Positions 9,501-17,576 of a DNA stretch of 64,000 nt are shown here, one piece after another. The notes below the pieces were generated by a model, which was not told the origin of the DNA, ran no database searches, and saw nothing but the letters and a program-made list of their open reading frames with translations. The position numbers and the translations under genes were made by a program. This DNA comes from Deminuibacter sp966424055 (GTDB lineage Bacteria; Bacteroidota; Bacteroidia; Chitinophagales; Chitinophagaceae). How positions within the stretch are numbered: position 1 is the stretch's first letter; the number at the start of each line of letters is the position of its first letter. The stretch is from assembly GCA_966424055.1 (NCBI GenBank), contig CBJLMB010000014.1, forward strand, positions 85,511 to 149,510, read 5' to 3'.

Positions 9501-9986
9501 ATGTTAAATAACGAACCAAAGCAATCAACGTTAGCTGGCCAGTCTTCTTTGTTGATCCATATCAAAAGGAATGCTGAGAACAGTCTGCATACTTATGGCA
9601 GTTTTACGTTGAACGAACCGGGTAAGGAATATTCTTCACTATCAGGGTATAGTGTTGAGCCTGGAGGATTTTCGGGGCCGGCGCATTTATCAGGAAAAAA
9701 ATTGCCTGCAGGAACCTACCGGTTGAGCTGGCAGTTTATTCCCGGCGACGGAACCCGTTTGGTTTTGTACAATGCACAGATTGCTGAACACAGGCAGGTA
9801 TTACTGGGCAACGCGGGAATTATTTCGGAAGAGAAAAATAGTTACCTCGTATTATCCGGTACAGCGCGTTATCATTCTGAAAGCGGTGCTGCTTTGCACG
9901 CTGCAAGGGATATGCGCAATAAACTGGAGGCTTATGTAAGAAAAGCCGGTGTAGACAATGTGCAGGTACAGATTGATGATTTTTAA
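9501..9986 (+). CDS. DUF5675-like protein between two Hcp genes, possible Hcp cargo
   Basis: This 161-residue protein has no signal peptide or membrane segment. It recalls the DUF5675 fold found in phage and T6SS cargo regions: a strand pair near GSFTLNEPGKEY, GYSVEPG where the family has YTLEP, then LPAGTYRLSW near residue 72, RLVLYN, and a QVLLGNAG stretch where the family normally has a His-Gly-Asn and a Cys. The normal His and Cys are absent, so enzymatic activity may be lost or the resemblance may be structural only. The C-terminal 40 residues form a likely helix (ALHAARDMRNKLEAYV). Location between two hcp genes, with 113 and 37 base gaps, suggests an effector, chaperone or Hcp lumen cargo. 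Confidence 0.5.
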   Translation: MLNNEPKQSTLAGQSSLLIHIKRNAENSLHTYGSFTLNEPGKEYSSLSGYSVEPGGFSGPAHLSGKKLPAGTYRLSWQFIPGDGTRLVLYNAQIAEHRQVLLGNAGIISEEKNSYLVLSGTARYHSESGAALHAARDMRNKLEAYVRKAGVDNVQVQIDDF

Positions 9987-10023
9987 TAACTTTATTTTAT
10001 TAACCTGACTAAATTTTTGTTTT

Positions 10024-10431
10024 ATGGCTTTCAGCGCAACATGCAAACTGGGAAATGCTAAAGAGCTCCAGCTGTTACAATGTAATTTTTCTTTGAGCAG
10101 AGACGTAGATGCCAAAGGTCGTCCTTCTTCAGGCGTTTACGGCGGCACTATCCATATTGAAATAGAATCTACAGAAGATACTTCTGTGATTGAATCAATG
10201 GTGAATAACCAGTTCAAACCTTTCTCCGGCAAAATCACTTTCAAAAAGAGTGAAGAAGATGCCAAAATGAAAGAATTGAACTTCAAAGATGCTTACATTA
10301 TCCAGTATAACGAAGGCATTAATGTTATCGGCAACCATCCGATGACGCTGAGCTTTGTTATTTCTGCCCGCGAAATTTCTATGGGTGCAGCTACCCACGT
10401 GAATTCATGGGGTGGTGTAACTCAATCATAA
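10024..10431 (+). CDS. tssD: T6SS tube protein Hcp (TssD), second copy
   Basis: A second 135-residue TssD with the same core motifs (GRPSSGVYGGTI, MVNNQFKPFSG, GAATHVNSW). The first 25 residues differ strongly from copy one while residues 26-127 are mostly conserved, consistent with duplication followed by change at one end of the tube subunit. It follows the DUF5675-like gene by 37 bases and is followed by a terminator, so hcp1, the 161-residue gene and hcp2 probably form one transcript. The two tubes may mix or may each favour a different cargo. Confidence 0.92.
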   Translation: MAFSATCKLGNAKELQLLQCNFSLSRDVDAKGRPSSGVYGGTIHIEIESTEDTSVIESMVNNQFKPFSGKITFKKSEEDAKMKELNFKDAYIIQYNEGINVIGNHPMTLSFVISAREISMGAATHVNSWGGVTQS

Positions 10432-10450
10432 TTGAGCTCAAACGCATAAT

Positions 10451-10487
10451 AAAGGCTGCCGCCAACTCGGTGGGTGGCCTTTTTTTA
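10451..10487 (+). terminator. Probable terminator after second hcp
   Basis: AAAGGC near 10451 pairs with GCCTTT near 10477, with further GC-rich but imperfect pairing inside (CCGCC against GGTGG), followed by seven or more T residues. It separates the hcp unit from the lysozyme-like effector gene. Confidence 0.7.
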
Positions 10488-10577
10488 TAATGCTTTTACT
10501 GCTTTCAGAATAGGTTTCGCTAACACTATGGATAGAACGGCACTGATAACAGACCGTATCTTCATAAATCAGTTTTT

Positions 10578-11351
10578 ATGTTAACAGATATTGAGTACAT
10601 AAAACTATTTAACGATTGTGTGATTAATAAAGACCAGGTGGGAACGGTTAATCATATTATCGTAGATAAAATTTTACCCAACAGAAGCAGGTATGAATAC
10701 ATTTCACTGGTTATTAAATATGGCCAGCGTTATGCAGATAATATCTTTTTTAAAAGGATCTGTTTTGTCAACGACAGTTATTTTGATGCTTCTGATTATG
10801 CTTTTGCAGGCAAAGAATCGGGCATTTTAAAATATGCAAAAAACGACAGCATCACTTCGTCGTATTATGCACAGCTGTCACCCGAACTCACCACACCTTC
10901 TACCGGTGCGCAAATACCCTGGTATGTAATTGCCTGTATCCATTACAGGGAAAGTGGTTTAAATTTCAGTAAACACCTGCACAATGGCGATCCGCTGAGC
11001 GGCTTTACCAAACAGGTGCCCAGCGGTTATCCCAAACTGGGGCATAAGCCTCCTTTTACTTTTGAAGAAAGCGCGGTGGATGCATTGAAACTGCGCAAAC
11101 TGGATAAATGTGCCAACTGGAGCCTGCCTAAAATACTGGGCAGACTGGAAGCGTACAATGGTGCAGCCAAGGCTTATTATACACATCATATCAATACTCC
11201 TTATCTATGGGGTGGCTCTAATTTGTATACCAAAGGCGGTTTCCCCAGAGATCATGTATTCAGTACCGATTATGTAAATAAACAACTGGGTGTGGCAGTG
11301 TTACTGAAAGGTATGGAGCAGAAAGGCGTTATCGCAATTCCCCGCCAGTAG
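10578..11351 (+). CDS. Lysozyme-like peptidoglycan hydrolase, candidate T6SS effector
   Basis: The 257-residue protein matches a lysozyme-like family also seen in phages and secretion loci. Its catalytic half starts near residue 115 with WYVIACIHYRESGLNF, where the Glu of RES is the likely catalytic acid. HLHNGDPLSGF, PPFTFEESAVDAL, LEAYNGAAKAYY and PYLWGGSNLY follow in family order. The N-terminal 110 residues are not recognised and may carry the protein into the Hcp tube or onto VgrG. No signal peptide is present, as expected for an injected toxin. It would cut glycan strands in the periplasm of the target cell. The next gene, 17 bases downstream, encodes a lipoprotein that fits a periplasmic immunity role. 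Confidence 0.75.
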   Translation: MLTDIEYIKLFNDCVINKDQVGTVNHIIVDKILPNRSRYEYISLVIKYGQRYADNIFFKRICFVNDSYFDASDYAFAGKESGILKYAKNDSITSSYYAQLSPELTTPSTGAQIPWYVIACIHYRESGLNFSKHLHNGDPLSGFTKQVPSGYPKLGHKPPFTFEESAVDALKLRKLDKCANWSLPKILGRLEAYNGAAKAYYTHHINTPYLWGGSNLYTKGGFPRDHVFSTDYVNKQLGVAVLLKGMEQKGVIAIPRQ

Positions 11352-11368
11352 TTAAACTGAATGCATAT

Positions 11369-12226
11369 ATGGGTAAAGCGTTTTTCCCGGTTACTGTTGC
11401 GGTATTGCTTTTGCTGGCTTCCTGCGGTCAGAAAAAAAATACAGAACAAAGTAAAGCGATGGGTGATACAGCGGCACACAAAACAACCGGTACAGCTGCA
11501 TCATCATCACTTGCACAGCAGGATGCTGCTTTGGCCAGCCAGGCGGCTGCAATGCAGGCTTCACTGGAAGAATACAACAACAATGGCTCTACCGCAAAGG
11601 AAGATTCTTTCATCACTACCTTAAAAAAAACGCTGGCTTCAGCACCATCATTCACTTATAACTTCCCTGCACTGCAGAAAAAAGAAATCAGGATAGTCAC
11701 TTCTGATGACGGAACACTGCGGTTGTTTTCCTGGTTATCGCCCTATTCCGGAACCATGCTTACTGTACAGCATGTTTTCCAGCTTAAACTGGCCGGTGGG
11801 GGTGTACATAGTTTTACACTGGATGAATTGTATAAAGAGCAGGAGCAGGGCAATTTACCCACTCCTTATTTTACCGGTATATACCGTTTGCCGTACACAG
11901 GTGATACCTGTTATATACTGATCGGCGAAGGTCAGATGAGTGGTTCAGAACCCTACCGGGTAGTGCACAACCTCACGCTCAGCAATGGGGTGCCCAGCTT
12001 CGACCGTAAACTGTTTAATACGGGCAGGAACCAGGAGAGTGAAATTTATGTTAGTATAACACCATCACCCGGAAGCGGGGGCAATGAAGATTTAACGATA
12101 CCGGTTATCCGGTATGATACTGCTGCAAAGGAAATCAGTTATCCCGAAACAGTAGAACGTAAAGACCATACAGCCCTTACGGGGAAAACCAGGAAGATCC
12201 GGTTTAATGGAAAGGTGTTCCAGTAG
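11369..12226 (+). CDS. Lipoprotein, candidate immunity partner of the lysozyme-like effector
   Basis: The 285-residue protein has a lipoprotein signal (VAVLLLLASCGQK, Cys at residue 19), then a low-complexity Ala/Ser/Thr/Gln stretch to about residue 75 that may act as a tether, then a globular domain with no recognised family (IRIVTSDDGTLRLFSWLSPY and GEGQMSGSEPYRVVHNL). Start at 11369 is preferred because it begins the lipoprotein signal directly. Being envelope-anchored and 17 bases after a predicted cell wall hydrolase, it is the obvious candidate to neutralise that enzyme in the producer and its sisters. This is inferred from position and localisation only. Confidence 0.6.
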   Translation: MGKAFFPVTVAVLLLLASCGQKKNTEQSKAMGDTAAHKTTGTAASSSLAQQDAALASQAAAMQASLEEYNNNGSTAKEDSFITTLKKTLASAPSFTYNFPALQKKEIRIVTSDDGTLRLFSWLSPYSGTMLTVQHVFQLKLAGGGVHSFTLDELYKEQEQGNLPTPYFTGIYRLPYTGDTCYILIGEGQMSGSEPYRVVHNLTLSNGVPSFDRKLFNTGRNQESEIYVSITPSPGSGGNEDLTIPVIRYDTAAKEISYPETVERKDHTALTGKTRKIRFNGKVFQ

Positions 12227-12537
12227 TAAATTGAATAAACAATCTTATTAACGGTGAGATAAAAATTTCCGGATCAATGAATGGTAATAGTATTGGTTTA
12301 AAAATGATATCTTTACAGTACAAAGTGCAGTTTGTTTTTAACCTGCACCGGATTCACACCCCGGTATGAATGTCCCCTTTTAAAAATCTAAAAGTATACC
12401 GGAACCACTTCAGCAAGCCCCGATGATTGCAATGAAAACCTGTTAGCTATGCCACCGGCAATATAACCCTGTGCAGTTGATTATTTAAATCACTGAAGTA
12501 TGTACATAAACAATCTTTTATCTAAACCTGTTAACCT
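12227..12537 (+). other. 311-base leader region upstream of vgrG
   Basis: No gene is visible. The segment 12340-12480 is less AT-rich than usual spacers and contains ACCGG (12347-12351) facing CCGGT (12361-12365). TATCTTTA at 12308-12315 could be a -7 element, but no convincing TTTG lies at the right distance. No known riboswitch was recognised. It is likely the promoter and leader for vgrG. Confidence 0.3.
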
Positions 12538-14307
12538 ATGGACCAGATAGTAAAGGCAGAGATTAACATCGAGGGTACACCTATTACCCATTTCAACAGC
12601 TTCTCGCTGAAACAGCAGTTCAACCGGCATCATTATTTTGAACTGCGCTTTAACCACGACCAGATTGGTCTTCCCGGTATGATCACACTGGAAAAAGCCA
12701 AAACATTTATCGGTAAAAACCTGAGCGTGGAATTTGGAAGCATGCCCGGCAAGGAACAGGCATTTATAGGTAAGATAACCCGTGTGGATCTTGCCCAGAG
12801 CCATGGATACCACGGCATACTGGTAGTAAGCGGGTATTCACCCACCATCTTGATCGACAGGGGCCCCGACCTGGGTTCTTATCTTAGTAAAGACCTGGCA
12901 TCTATTGTGCGCAAAGCAACAGAAGACGCACCGGCAAATGATCTCAACATACAGCTTAACCCGGCAAGGAAAGCACCGGTGGACTATATTATCCAATACC
13001 GTGAAAGTGATTTTGATTTCATCAACCGCTTATCTGCCGAATACCATGAATGGTTTTTTTACGATGGTGTGCAGCTGCATTTTGGTAAACCTGCCGAACA
13101 ACCGGAAGTGCAATTGACCTATGGCCGCGATGTACATTCCTTGCAGTACGGTATGGGTATTGCCCCGCTGAAATACCGGCGCTTTGCTTATGACCCTAAA
13201 ACAGATCAGCTGCTGCAATCTGAAAGCAATGAACAGGGTGGCAGCCAGCCTGATCTTAAATACGCTGTGGATGCCAGCAACCAGGTGTATAGCAAAGTGT
13301 ATAACCAGCCCGCTTTTATCAGGGTAGATAGCAAATCGGATATAGACAGCCATGTTAGCAATGAAGCCAAAGCCTTGATCAGTGAACTGCTTAAGGTGAA
13401 TGGCAGCGGCGACAACCCCGGTGTAAAGCTGGGTGGTATAGCTGATATCAGCATGAGCGTACGCCAGGGCCTTGCAGATTTTGCTACAGAATCATTGGGC
13501 AAATTCCTGGTCACCGGCGTTTATCATGAATTTGATGGTGTAGGCCATTATCACAATACTTTTGAAGGTGTGGTAGCCGATACGGAAAGGATACCTGTAA
13601 AGCATTATCAAAAACCCAGTCCCGACCTGCAGCTGGCTGTAGTGGTAGAAAATGATGATCCCAAGAAACAGGGAAGGATCAAGGTGAAATTTAAATGGGA
13701 ATGCAGTTGCAATGATGCTACAGAATGGTTGCGGGTGATGAGCCCCAACGCGGGTAACGGCGATACCGGGGGCAACCGCGGTTTCTTTGTGATACCGGAA
13801 AAAGGCGACCAGGTGGTGATCGCTTTTGAAGAAGGGAATATTGCCAGGCCCGTGGTTATGGGCAGTGTTTACAGTGGTAAAACAGCCAATAGCGGTGGTT
13901 TCTCCAACAGCAATATCAAAGCCATGAACTCAAGGGCCGGCAGCACACTTACTTTTGATGACGGCACGCATGCACTCAATCTGCAAACTTCGGCAGCCAA
14001 TGCACTCAACATAAAAGATAAAGAAGGCAGTGCCGCACTTAAAACAGCCAAAACCATTTCAATGGATACTGCTGAATCCATCACACAAACAGCTGATAAA
14101 AATAAAATAGAAATGAAGAAAGATGGCGGCTCCATCACCGTTGATGCCGAGAAAACCATTACTATTAAGTCGGGAAAAAGCTCTATTGTTTTGCACCAGG
14201 ATGGAACAATTGAATTGAAAGGACAGATCGTAACGGTTGAAGCGAAGAGTAACCGCATCACCGGTGGCGATACAAAAATTGACGGCGGCAACGTATTTAT
14301 CAACTAA
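12538..14307 (+). CDS. tssI: T6SS spike protein VgrG (TssI)
   Basis: VgrG trimers form the puncturing spike on top of the Hcp tube and carry effectors. The 589 residues divide into a gp27-like base (1-360, including QFNRHHYFELRFNHDQ and a YRESDFDFINRLSAEYHEWFF segment), a gp5-like OB-fold (about 362-445, PDLQLAVVVENDDPKKQGRI to GNIARPVVMGSVYSG), and a beta-helix needle (about 455-589) with repeated short strands (TLTFDDGT, SITVDAEKTITIKS, TIELKGQIVTVEA). There is no C-terminal toxin domain, so effectors must bind non-covalently, probably through the PAAR-like protein at 15567. The gene starts a close-packed row of genes running to 17513 or further. Confidence 0.92.
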   Translation: MDQIVKAEINIEGTPITHFNSFSLKQQFNRHHYFELRFNHDQIGLPGMITLEKAKTFIGKNLSVEFGSMPGKEQAFIGKITRVDLAQSHGYHGILVVSGYSPTILIDRGPDLGSYLSKDLASIVRKATEDAPANDLNIQLNPARKAPVDYIIQYRESDFDFINRLSAEYHEWFFYDGVQLHFGKPAEQPEVQLTYGRDVHSLQYGMGIAPLKYRRFAYDPKTDQLLQSESNEQGGSQPDLKYAVDASNQVYSKVYNQPAFIRVDSKSDIDSHVSNEAKALISELLKVNGSGDNPGVKLGGIADISMSVRQGLADFATESLGKFLVTGVYHEFDGVGHYHNTFEGVVADTERIPVKHYQKPSPDLQLAVVVENDDPKKQGRIKVKFKWECSCNDATEWLRVMSPNAGNGDTGGNRGFFVIPEKGDQVVIAFEEGNIARPVVMGSVYSGKTANSGGFSNSNIKAMNSRAGSTLTFDDGTHALNLQTSAANALNIKDKEGSAALKTAKTISMDTAESITQTADKNKIEMKKDGGSITVDAEKTITIKSGKSSIVLHQDGTIELKGQIVTVEAKSNRITGGDTKIDGGNVFIN

Positions 14308-14320
14308 AAAAGCACAAACA

Positions 14321-15199
14321 ATGGAATGGTCATTACTGGGTAATGATGAATGGAAACGCCAGCAGGCATTGCGCATCCTGGAAAAAGGTGTGGTAAATAA
14401 ATACCTCATCCGCAACAACAGCGAGGTGCAGATCAATACGATGCATATTAAAAGTGTGAATGAATGCAAATGGATGGTACATGTGAAAGATATCAGGCCC
14501 GATCATTATGTAGTGGAATTGTTCACCATGGAAAATGTGATTGTTGAAACCAATAACCCCATGATGAAAGATGTGGCAGGCTTTAATAACCTGTTTAAAG
14601 AAGTGTATAATGAACTGGTGATGGAAATCAATTATAAAGGCGAATTGCAGGCCGTACTGAATGCAGCTGATATCAGAAGGAAATGGCAGCGTGTGCGGGA
14701 GCAGTTAAAACAGCTGGGCGAACAGAATGCCAATGTAGCCAGCGTGATACAGCTGAACGATCATCTTTTTGATGATGATAAAAGATTAATGGAAGTGATC
14801 AGGGCGATGGAATATTTTGAACTGTTCTTTATCGGGTTCTACGGAAAAGAGCTACCCGGCAACCGCAGTACAGCCAGGAACAGTAAGTTCAGGGGTAATA
14901 AATTAAACTGGCGTTACGATTTTGCTTACAATAACCGGCGCGCAGGTGGCGATACAACCCATATCAGTGTACATGGGCAGGTGACAGATTCATTGTCTGA
15001 ATCTTTTCTCAGGCATACCTATGGTCCTTCAGAATTTGTGAATTATAAAAATGCATCACCAAAAATTTTCTGTGAAGGCGAATACCAGTTGCATACACGC
15101 ACCGGCGTTATTACAGGTGCCACCTACCGCAATCATGAAATTATTGACCCGGCCAGCTTTTACAGTAAAAACGATTACACTATTGTTAAACAGGCATAA
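14321..15199 (+). CDS. Unknown VgrG-linked protein, possible effector adaptor
   Basis: I chose the ATG at 14321 (MEWSLLGNDEWK), 13 bases after the vgrG stop, giving 292 residues; the frame extends upstream inside vgrG but that start would overlap it by 71 bases. No family is recognised. The protein is soluble, with a beta-rich N-terminal third (WMVHVKDIRPDHYVVELFTME), a helical middle (residues 110-170, RRKWQRVREQLKQLGEQN) and a C-terminal third with ISVHGQVTDSLSE and GEYQLHTRTGVITGA. Its position between VgrG and the PAAR-like toxin is where loading adaptors and chaperones are encoded in other T6SS gene sets, so an adaptor role is reasonable but not shown by sequence. Confidence 0.6.
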   Translation: MEWSLLGNDEWKRQQALRILEKGVVNKYLIRNNSEVQINTMHIKSVNECKWMVHVKDIRPDHYVVELFTMENVIVETNNPMMKDVAGFNNLFKEVYNELVMEINYKGELQAVLNAADIRRKWQRVREQLKQLGEQNANVASVIQLNDHLFDDDKRLMEVIRAMEYFELFFIGFYGKELPGNRSTARNSKFRGNKLNWRYDFAYNNRRAGGDTTHISVHGQVTDSLSESFLRHTYGPSEFVNYKNASPKIFCEGEYQLHTRTGVITGATYRNHEIIDPASFYSKNDYTIVKQA

Positions 15200-15219
15200 C
15201 GCTGTCAAATTATTGAAAT

Positions 15220-15540
15220 ATGCAGTTGACTGAAGAAAAAGCATTGCAGGTAGCGCTTGATTTTATCAAAAACAAGCAGTACAAAAAAACCGGTAAGCCG
15301 CGGTTTGTTCCGGCCGGTTCACGGGAGGCGCAGGATCCGTCAGATACCTGGGTGGTGCCTTTGACCTATGAGCTGTTTGGACTGGAAGAAACCGATTACC
15401 TGAGCATTGATGACCGTAGCGGGGCTGTTATGTATGTCAATACCAAGCATGGCTATCTCTATGGCGCACCGCCTGGTGCGCAATCCCTTCGCCGCGACAC
15501 CAATGAAGAAGAGGATGATGAAAACTGGGATGACTTGTAA
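15220..15540 (+). CDS. Small acidic-tailed protein linked to VgrG and toxin
   Basis: The 106-residue protein starts MQLTEEKALQVALDFIK, has a central beta hairpin with YLSIDDRSGAVMYVNTKHGY, and ends in an acidic tail (EEEDDENWDDL). The overall pattern of an N-terminal helix followed by a sheet with a D-x-x-x-G-x-V strand recalls small immunity proteins of the Imm35 type and PepSY-like folds, but the match is weak. It is 20 bases after the 292-residue gene and 26 bases before the toxin gene, so it is co-transcribed with both. It may be a toxin chaperone or an immunity protein encoded ahead of the toxin. Confidence 0.55.
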   Translation: MQLTEEKALQVALDFIKNKQYKKTGKPRFVPAGSREAQDPSDTWVVPLTYELFGLEETDYLSIDDRSGAVMYVNTKHGYLYGAPPGAQSLRRDTNEEEDDENWDDL

Positions 15541-15566
15541 ACCTTTCAAAACTTATCGCTAACACT

Positions 15567-17513
15567 ATGTCAAAGTTTTTAAATACCAAAGATTTTTTTC
15601 TGTGCACCGGAGGACTGATGCCTTCACAGATGCAGACACATCAGCAGGTGGCAGGGAAAAAAGACGGTGAAACAAAATTCCTGACAAAGATCGATACCAA
15701 AACAACGTTCATTGCCGATTTCTCCTGCAGGAAAATGATGATACTGATGGCAATTATCGCTGTGGTGATCTGTGCGCTGACGATTGCCACAGGCGGTGCT
15801 GCGTTGATCGCAGCGGCTGCCATTGGCGGTGCGGTAGGCGCTGCCGCCGGTGCATTGATCTGCGGCTGCCAGGGCGCAGCAGCCCGTATGTGGATCAATT
15901 ATAAGGAAGATACTAAAATTGGTCCGCTGGAAGTACCTGCTGTAACAGATAAGGCTTATATGACCTGCGCTATTTTTGGTGAACAGATAAGGCTGGCCCC
16001 GAACATTAAGAACTGGTGGCAGGCTGCACTGGTAGGTGTAAGCAATTTTACCGGTGAAATGTTTAAATGCGTGATGGTGGGTGCGGCTGCAGCCGGGCTC
16101 GTTGTACTGGCATCAGAAGGCGTCATGGCTTTTTTAGGCAATGCTTTGCTGAACTGGGGGGCCAGTTTCGGGCTGGGCGGCCTTTTGCTGAGAAGCGGTA
16201 TGGGGCTGAACCAGATGGTGCAGGATGAATATGTTAACGGGCAGGGTGCCAGTGCCGACAGTTTCGCCGAAGGCTTCTGGGGTATGGAAACCGGAACGGC
16301 ACACAGCGCTTATAACGTGGCCACCGGTCAGGGCAAACCGGAAGATTATGCCGGGCTGCTGGCCTGGGGTGCACCGGTAGGCGGTAAGGCAGAAGAGCCT
16401 TCTCCCATCAATGTAGATGAAATGGGCGATAATGCCTGGGAAGGTAAACCCCAGCGTGGTAAAACCGGCTATCTTGAAAGTCCGCGTATGAGCCGTGCTG
16501 AAGTACAGGCCTTTAAAGAAGCGATGAAGCAGAAAGGCATCGAAGTGGAGATCGACAAAGATGGCCATCTGCCAGATAGCGCCAGGGCCGGTTTCGACCC
16601 GCAGAAAGGGAAAATTTACCTGCGGAAAGGCGCCACTGATTATGAGGCTTTTCATGAAAGCAAACATGCAGAGCAATGGTTGGCACTGGGTAAGGATAAA
16701 TACCTGCAGCAGTCTACCATGCAGCGCGAGCAGTATGTGTACGACCAGATAGCCAAAAACAAAAGCCGTTTTTCTCCTGCAGAGCTGGAACATGCCAAAA
16801 ATTACATGAACAGGGTACGGCACGATCATGGGGTAGAACCGATGGATGCCATGGAAAGCCTGCCCAGGGGCGAGGCCGGCGAAGGAGGCAGCAGTGGTAA
16901 AGGGGGCGACGGGGATCTGTATGAAGATCCAGGTTCAGCCGGAACGCTGGACGGTGATATCGCCGGCGAGCTGGATGCCATGTCTGATGACCCTGCCGGC
17001 GACCCAGGAGGCAGCGAGAGTGTATATCACATGAAGAGTGATAAATTTGCACAAGGCGTACTGGATGGAGTTGATCCGAAATATTTCAACGATGCCAACC
17101 GGTTTGGAAAAGGATTTTACATCGCCGACAAGGCTGAAACAGCCATCGCCGAAGTTACTTACCATGGCGGTGATCCCAATACCTCAAAAATCATTAGATT
17201 TAACCTGGATAAATCCAAGCTGAATGAGCTGGACCTGACAGATCCTGATACGGCAAAAAAATGGGGTTATGACAAGGCGCAGGAATATGAAAAAAATGCA
17301 GAATCAGAAATGCTGAAAGATCCTGATGCACCGATTGACAAATATGCCGCGAGCAAAGACCTGGCGAAAAGAGCGCAGGATGCGGGGTATAATTCAATCA
17401 AGTTTCCCAGTAAGCGTGCACCCGGCGCCGCCAACAGGGTTATTTTCGGTGACAGCAAAGAGGCCATGGGCGAAATTCTGCAGCCAGAAATGATCATGCC
17501 GGCCAGCGAATAA
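15567..17513 (+). CDS. PAAR-like (DUF4280-type) T6SS effector with HExxH metallopeptidase and ADP-ribosyltransferase-like domains
   Basis: The 648-residue protein is the best toxin candidate. Residues 10-50 (FFLCTGGLMPSQMQTH, TTFIADFSC) and 112-145 (PLEVPAVTDKAYMTCAIFGE) look like the two halves of a DUF4280/PAAR-like spike tip. A hydrophobic hairpin of about 50 residues (55-105) separates them, and more Ala/Gly/Leu-rich membrane segments lie at 150-210. Residues 295-425 form a zincin-like domain with HESKH at 363-367 (an HExxH motif). After a Gly/Asp-rich linker, residues 485-648 resemble an ADP-ribosyltransferase: YH at 487-488, FGKGFY ending at Tyr518, and FPSKRAPGAANRVIFG near 612. The membrane segments probably help the toxin cross the target inner membrane. 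Domain assignments are by motif, and activity is inferred. Confidence 0.72.
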   Translation: MSKFLNTKDFFLCTGGLMPSQMQTHQQVAGKKDGETKFLTKIDTKTTFIADFSCRKMMILMAIIAVVICALTIATGGAALIAAAAIGGAVGAAAGALICGCQGAAARMWINYKEDTKIGPLEVPAVTDKAYMTCAIFGEQIRLAPNIKNWWQAALVGVSNFTGEMFKCVMVGAAAAGLVVLASEGVMAFLGNALLNWGASFGLGGLLLRSGMGLNQMVQDEYVNGQGASADSFAEGFWGMETGTAHSAYNVATGQGKPEDYAGLLAWGAPVGGKAEEPSPINVDEMGDNAWEGKPQRGKTGYLESPRMSRAEVQAFKEAMKQKGIEVEIDKDGHLPDSARAGFDPQKGKIYLRKGATDYEAFHESKHAEQWLALGKDKYLQQSTMQREQYVYDQIAKNKSRFSPAELEHAKNYMNRVRHDHGVEPMDAMESLPRGEAGEGGSSGKGGDGDLYEDPGSAGTLDGDIAGELDAMSDDPAGDPGGSESVYHMKSDKFAQGVLDGVDPKYFNDANRFGKGFYIADKAETAIAEVTYHGGDPNTSKIIRFNLDKSKLNELDLTDPDTAKKWGYDKAQEYEKNAESEMLKDPDAPIDKYAASKDLAKRAQDAGYNSIKFPSKRAPGAANRVIFGDSKEAMGEILQPEMIMPASE

Positions 17514-17576
17514 GGGAAAACGGGCAATAGGATTGCCTGCAGTATTTCACCGGGTTATTAACCAATATAACAAGCG

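Noticed and set aside
12340..12480. Known riboswitch in the vgrG leader
   Set aside because: No conserved core of a recognised class can be read in the sequence; only a short inverted repeat is present.
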